Shown piece after piece: positions 14,343-15,199 of a stretch of DNA of 15,199 nucleotides. A program made the position numbers and the translations under genes. The notes beneath the pieces were generated by a model. The model ran no database searches. It saw only the letters and a list, made by a program, of their open reading frames with translations, and was not told the origin of the DNA. Source of the DNA: DASYSA01 sp036003885 (lineage in GTDB: Bacteria > Acidobacteriota > Blastocatellia > UBA7656). The stretch covers positions 1 to 15,199 of the forward strand of contig DASYSA010000169.1 in assembly GCA_036003885.1 (NCBI GenBank), given 5' to 3'. How positions within the stretch are numbered: position 1 is the stretch's first letter; every line of letters starts with the position of its first letter.

Positions 14343-15199
14343 ATGGAGCTTAAGGTTGGGCTAGTGTGTGACCGGGGGTTGAACCCGAAACGTCCGGTCA
14401 ATCAAGATCGCTTCCTGGCGATCGCCAATCGCGGGGTCTTCGCCGTGTTCGATGGGGTTGGGGGACAGCGCGCCGGCGAGGTCGCAAGTCAAACTGCCGC
14501 CGACACCATCGAGGAAGCGCTCCAACATTCGTCGAGCAACCTCTCCTCCGAGATCGTGGACCGCGCGATTCAGTTCGCGAATCGCGACATACTGGAACTG
14601 GCCGAAAGCGACACCGCCTACGAGACGATGGCCACGACGGTTGCGTTGATTCACATTCAGGGCGATCGTGCAACTGTGGCTCACGTGGGCGACAGCCGTG
14701 TGTATCGACTCGAAGGTGGCCGAATCTACCGCGAGACGATCGACCATACCGACCTGAACGATCCGCGTGATGGTAAGAGAAACCACAGTTCCGACAGAAG
14801 GGACCACAGTAACGTGATTACTCGGGCTCTCGGTGTCGAATCGCAGGTTGAGGTTGAGATTAAGTCTATCCCCCTTCGCGACGGCGCTCGATTCCTGCTC
14901 TGCTCGGATGGCATTTACAAGCACATTCCCGACGAAGAGATAGCGAGGGTCCTCTCCCAAAATGAAGAGCCACAGGGTGCGGCCGACGAATTGAAGCGCA
15001 TAGTCTACCAGCGCGGCGCCGATGACAACTTGACCGCCGTCGTGGTTCAGGTGGGCCGCGGTATACACAACACAACCCGGAATGTCGGGTCGTCACCCGC
15101 GCGCGCAAACCGCATCGAGGTCGAGGTCGGGGGAGGTCGACGTCAGGATCGCGAGCGGGGAGCAGGTGATTCCGCGCGTAAGCTGATGTACATTCTTAT
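14343..15199 (+). CDS. PP2C-family (PPM) serine/threonine protein phosphatase, 3' end beyond window
   Basis: Metal-dependent phosphatase that removes phosphate from Ser/Thr residues, typically opposing Hanks-type kinases. The 285 visible codons hold a complete catalytic domain: NQDRF (D22), FDGVGG (D37, G38), METAL-site partner AHVGDSRVYR (D117), NVITRALG (157-164), LLCSDGI (D189) and ADDNLTAVVVQV (D228). These are the expected Mn/Mg ligands and PPM motifs. After about residue 240 the sequence becomes Arg/Gly-rich and likely a linker (VEVGGGRRQDRERG), so the protein is longer than the usual 240-260-residue bacterial Stp-type enzyme and may carry a further domain or membrane anchor outside the window. 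The ATG at 14343 puts MELKVGLVCDRGL at the canonical N-terminus; no Shine-Dalgarno precedes it. A kinase partner, if linked, would be downstream and is not seen. Phosphatase identity is secure. Confidence 0.95.
   Translation, partial: MELKVGLVCDRGLNPKRPVNQDRFLAIANRGVFAVFDGVGGQRAGEVASQTAADTIEEALQHSSSNLSSEIVDRAIQFANRDILELAESDTAYETMATTVALIHIQGDRATVAHVGDSRVYRLEGGRIYRETIDHTDLNDPRDGKRNHSSDRRDHSNVITRALGVESQVEVEIKSIPLRDGARFLLCSDGIYKHIPDEEIARVLSQNEEPQGAADELKRIVYQRGADDNLTAVVVQVGRGIHNTTRNVGSSPARANRIEVEVGGGRRQDRERGAGDSARKLMYIL

Overview
The window is about 15.2 kb of moderately high-GC bacterial DNA. It is densely coded on both strands and has no rRNA, tRNA, CRISPR array or insertion sequence that I could find. 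The gene mix suggests a free-living soil-type bacterium: a multi-PAS soluble hybrid histidine kinase, a secreted GH44 glycanase with PKD and Fn3 modules, a secreted YVTN-type beta-propeller protein and a PP2C phosphatase. Acidobacteriota (for example Blastocatellia) is my best guess from protein style, but this is inference and no marker gene here proves it.

Layout. Positions 1-2705 (minus strand) hold thrS followed by a Sua5/YrdC-type threonylcarbamoyl-AMP synthase that runs off the left edge. The 101 bp between them carry an array of 7-bp repeats that reaches into the Sua5 start codon, plus a perfect 10-bp inverted repeat. A 384-bp divergent spacer leads to a plus-strand hybrid histidine kinase (3090-5942), then a GH44 secreted glycanase (6219-8402). 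The glycanase has a recognisable extended -10 promoter and a long leader with possible alternative RNA pairings. Positions 8461-14027 are four minus-strand genes, in transcription order: an FMN-binding PNPOx-like protein, epoxyqueuosine reductase QueG, the YVTN protein, and an S4-domain RluA/RluD-type pseudouridine synthase. At the right edge a plus-strand PP2C phosphatase begins at 14343 and is cut by the window end. A doubtful 64-residue ORF precedes it.

How the genes relate. Four genes serve translation: ThrRS charges tRNA-Thr, Sua5 makes the threonylcarbamoyl donor for t6A37, QueG finishes queuosine at position 34, and the RluD-like enzyme modifies rRNA. ThrRS and Sua5 are adjacent and co-directional, and both consume L-threonine. 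The other genes look like independent signalling and extracellular functions; no multi-gene operon with a single evident purpose is visible.

I do not see a clearly new biological system. The points most worth a second look are the 7-bp repeat array at the Sua5 start, a ThrRS without its N-terminal TGS domain, a kinase with an H-N phosphoacceptor box and a Cys/His-containing PAS domain, the structured GH44 leader, nested inverted repeats downstream of queG, and two genes (queG and the PP2C gene) whose candidate promoters abut their start codons, suggesting leaderless or near-leaderless mRNAs.
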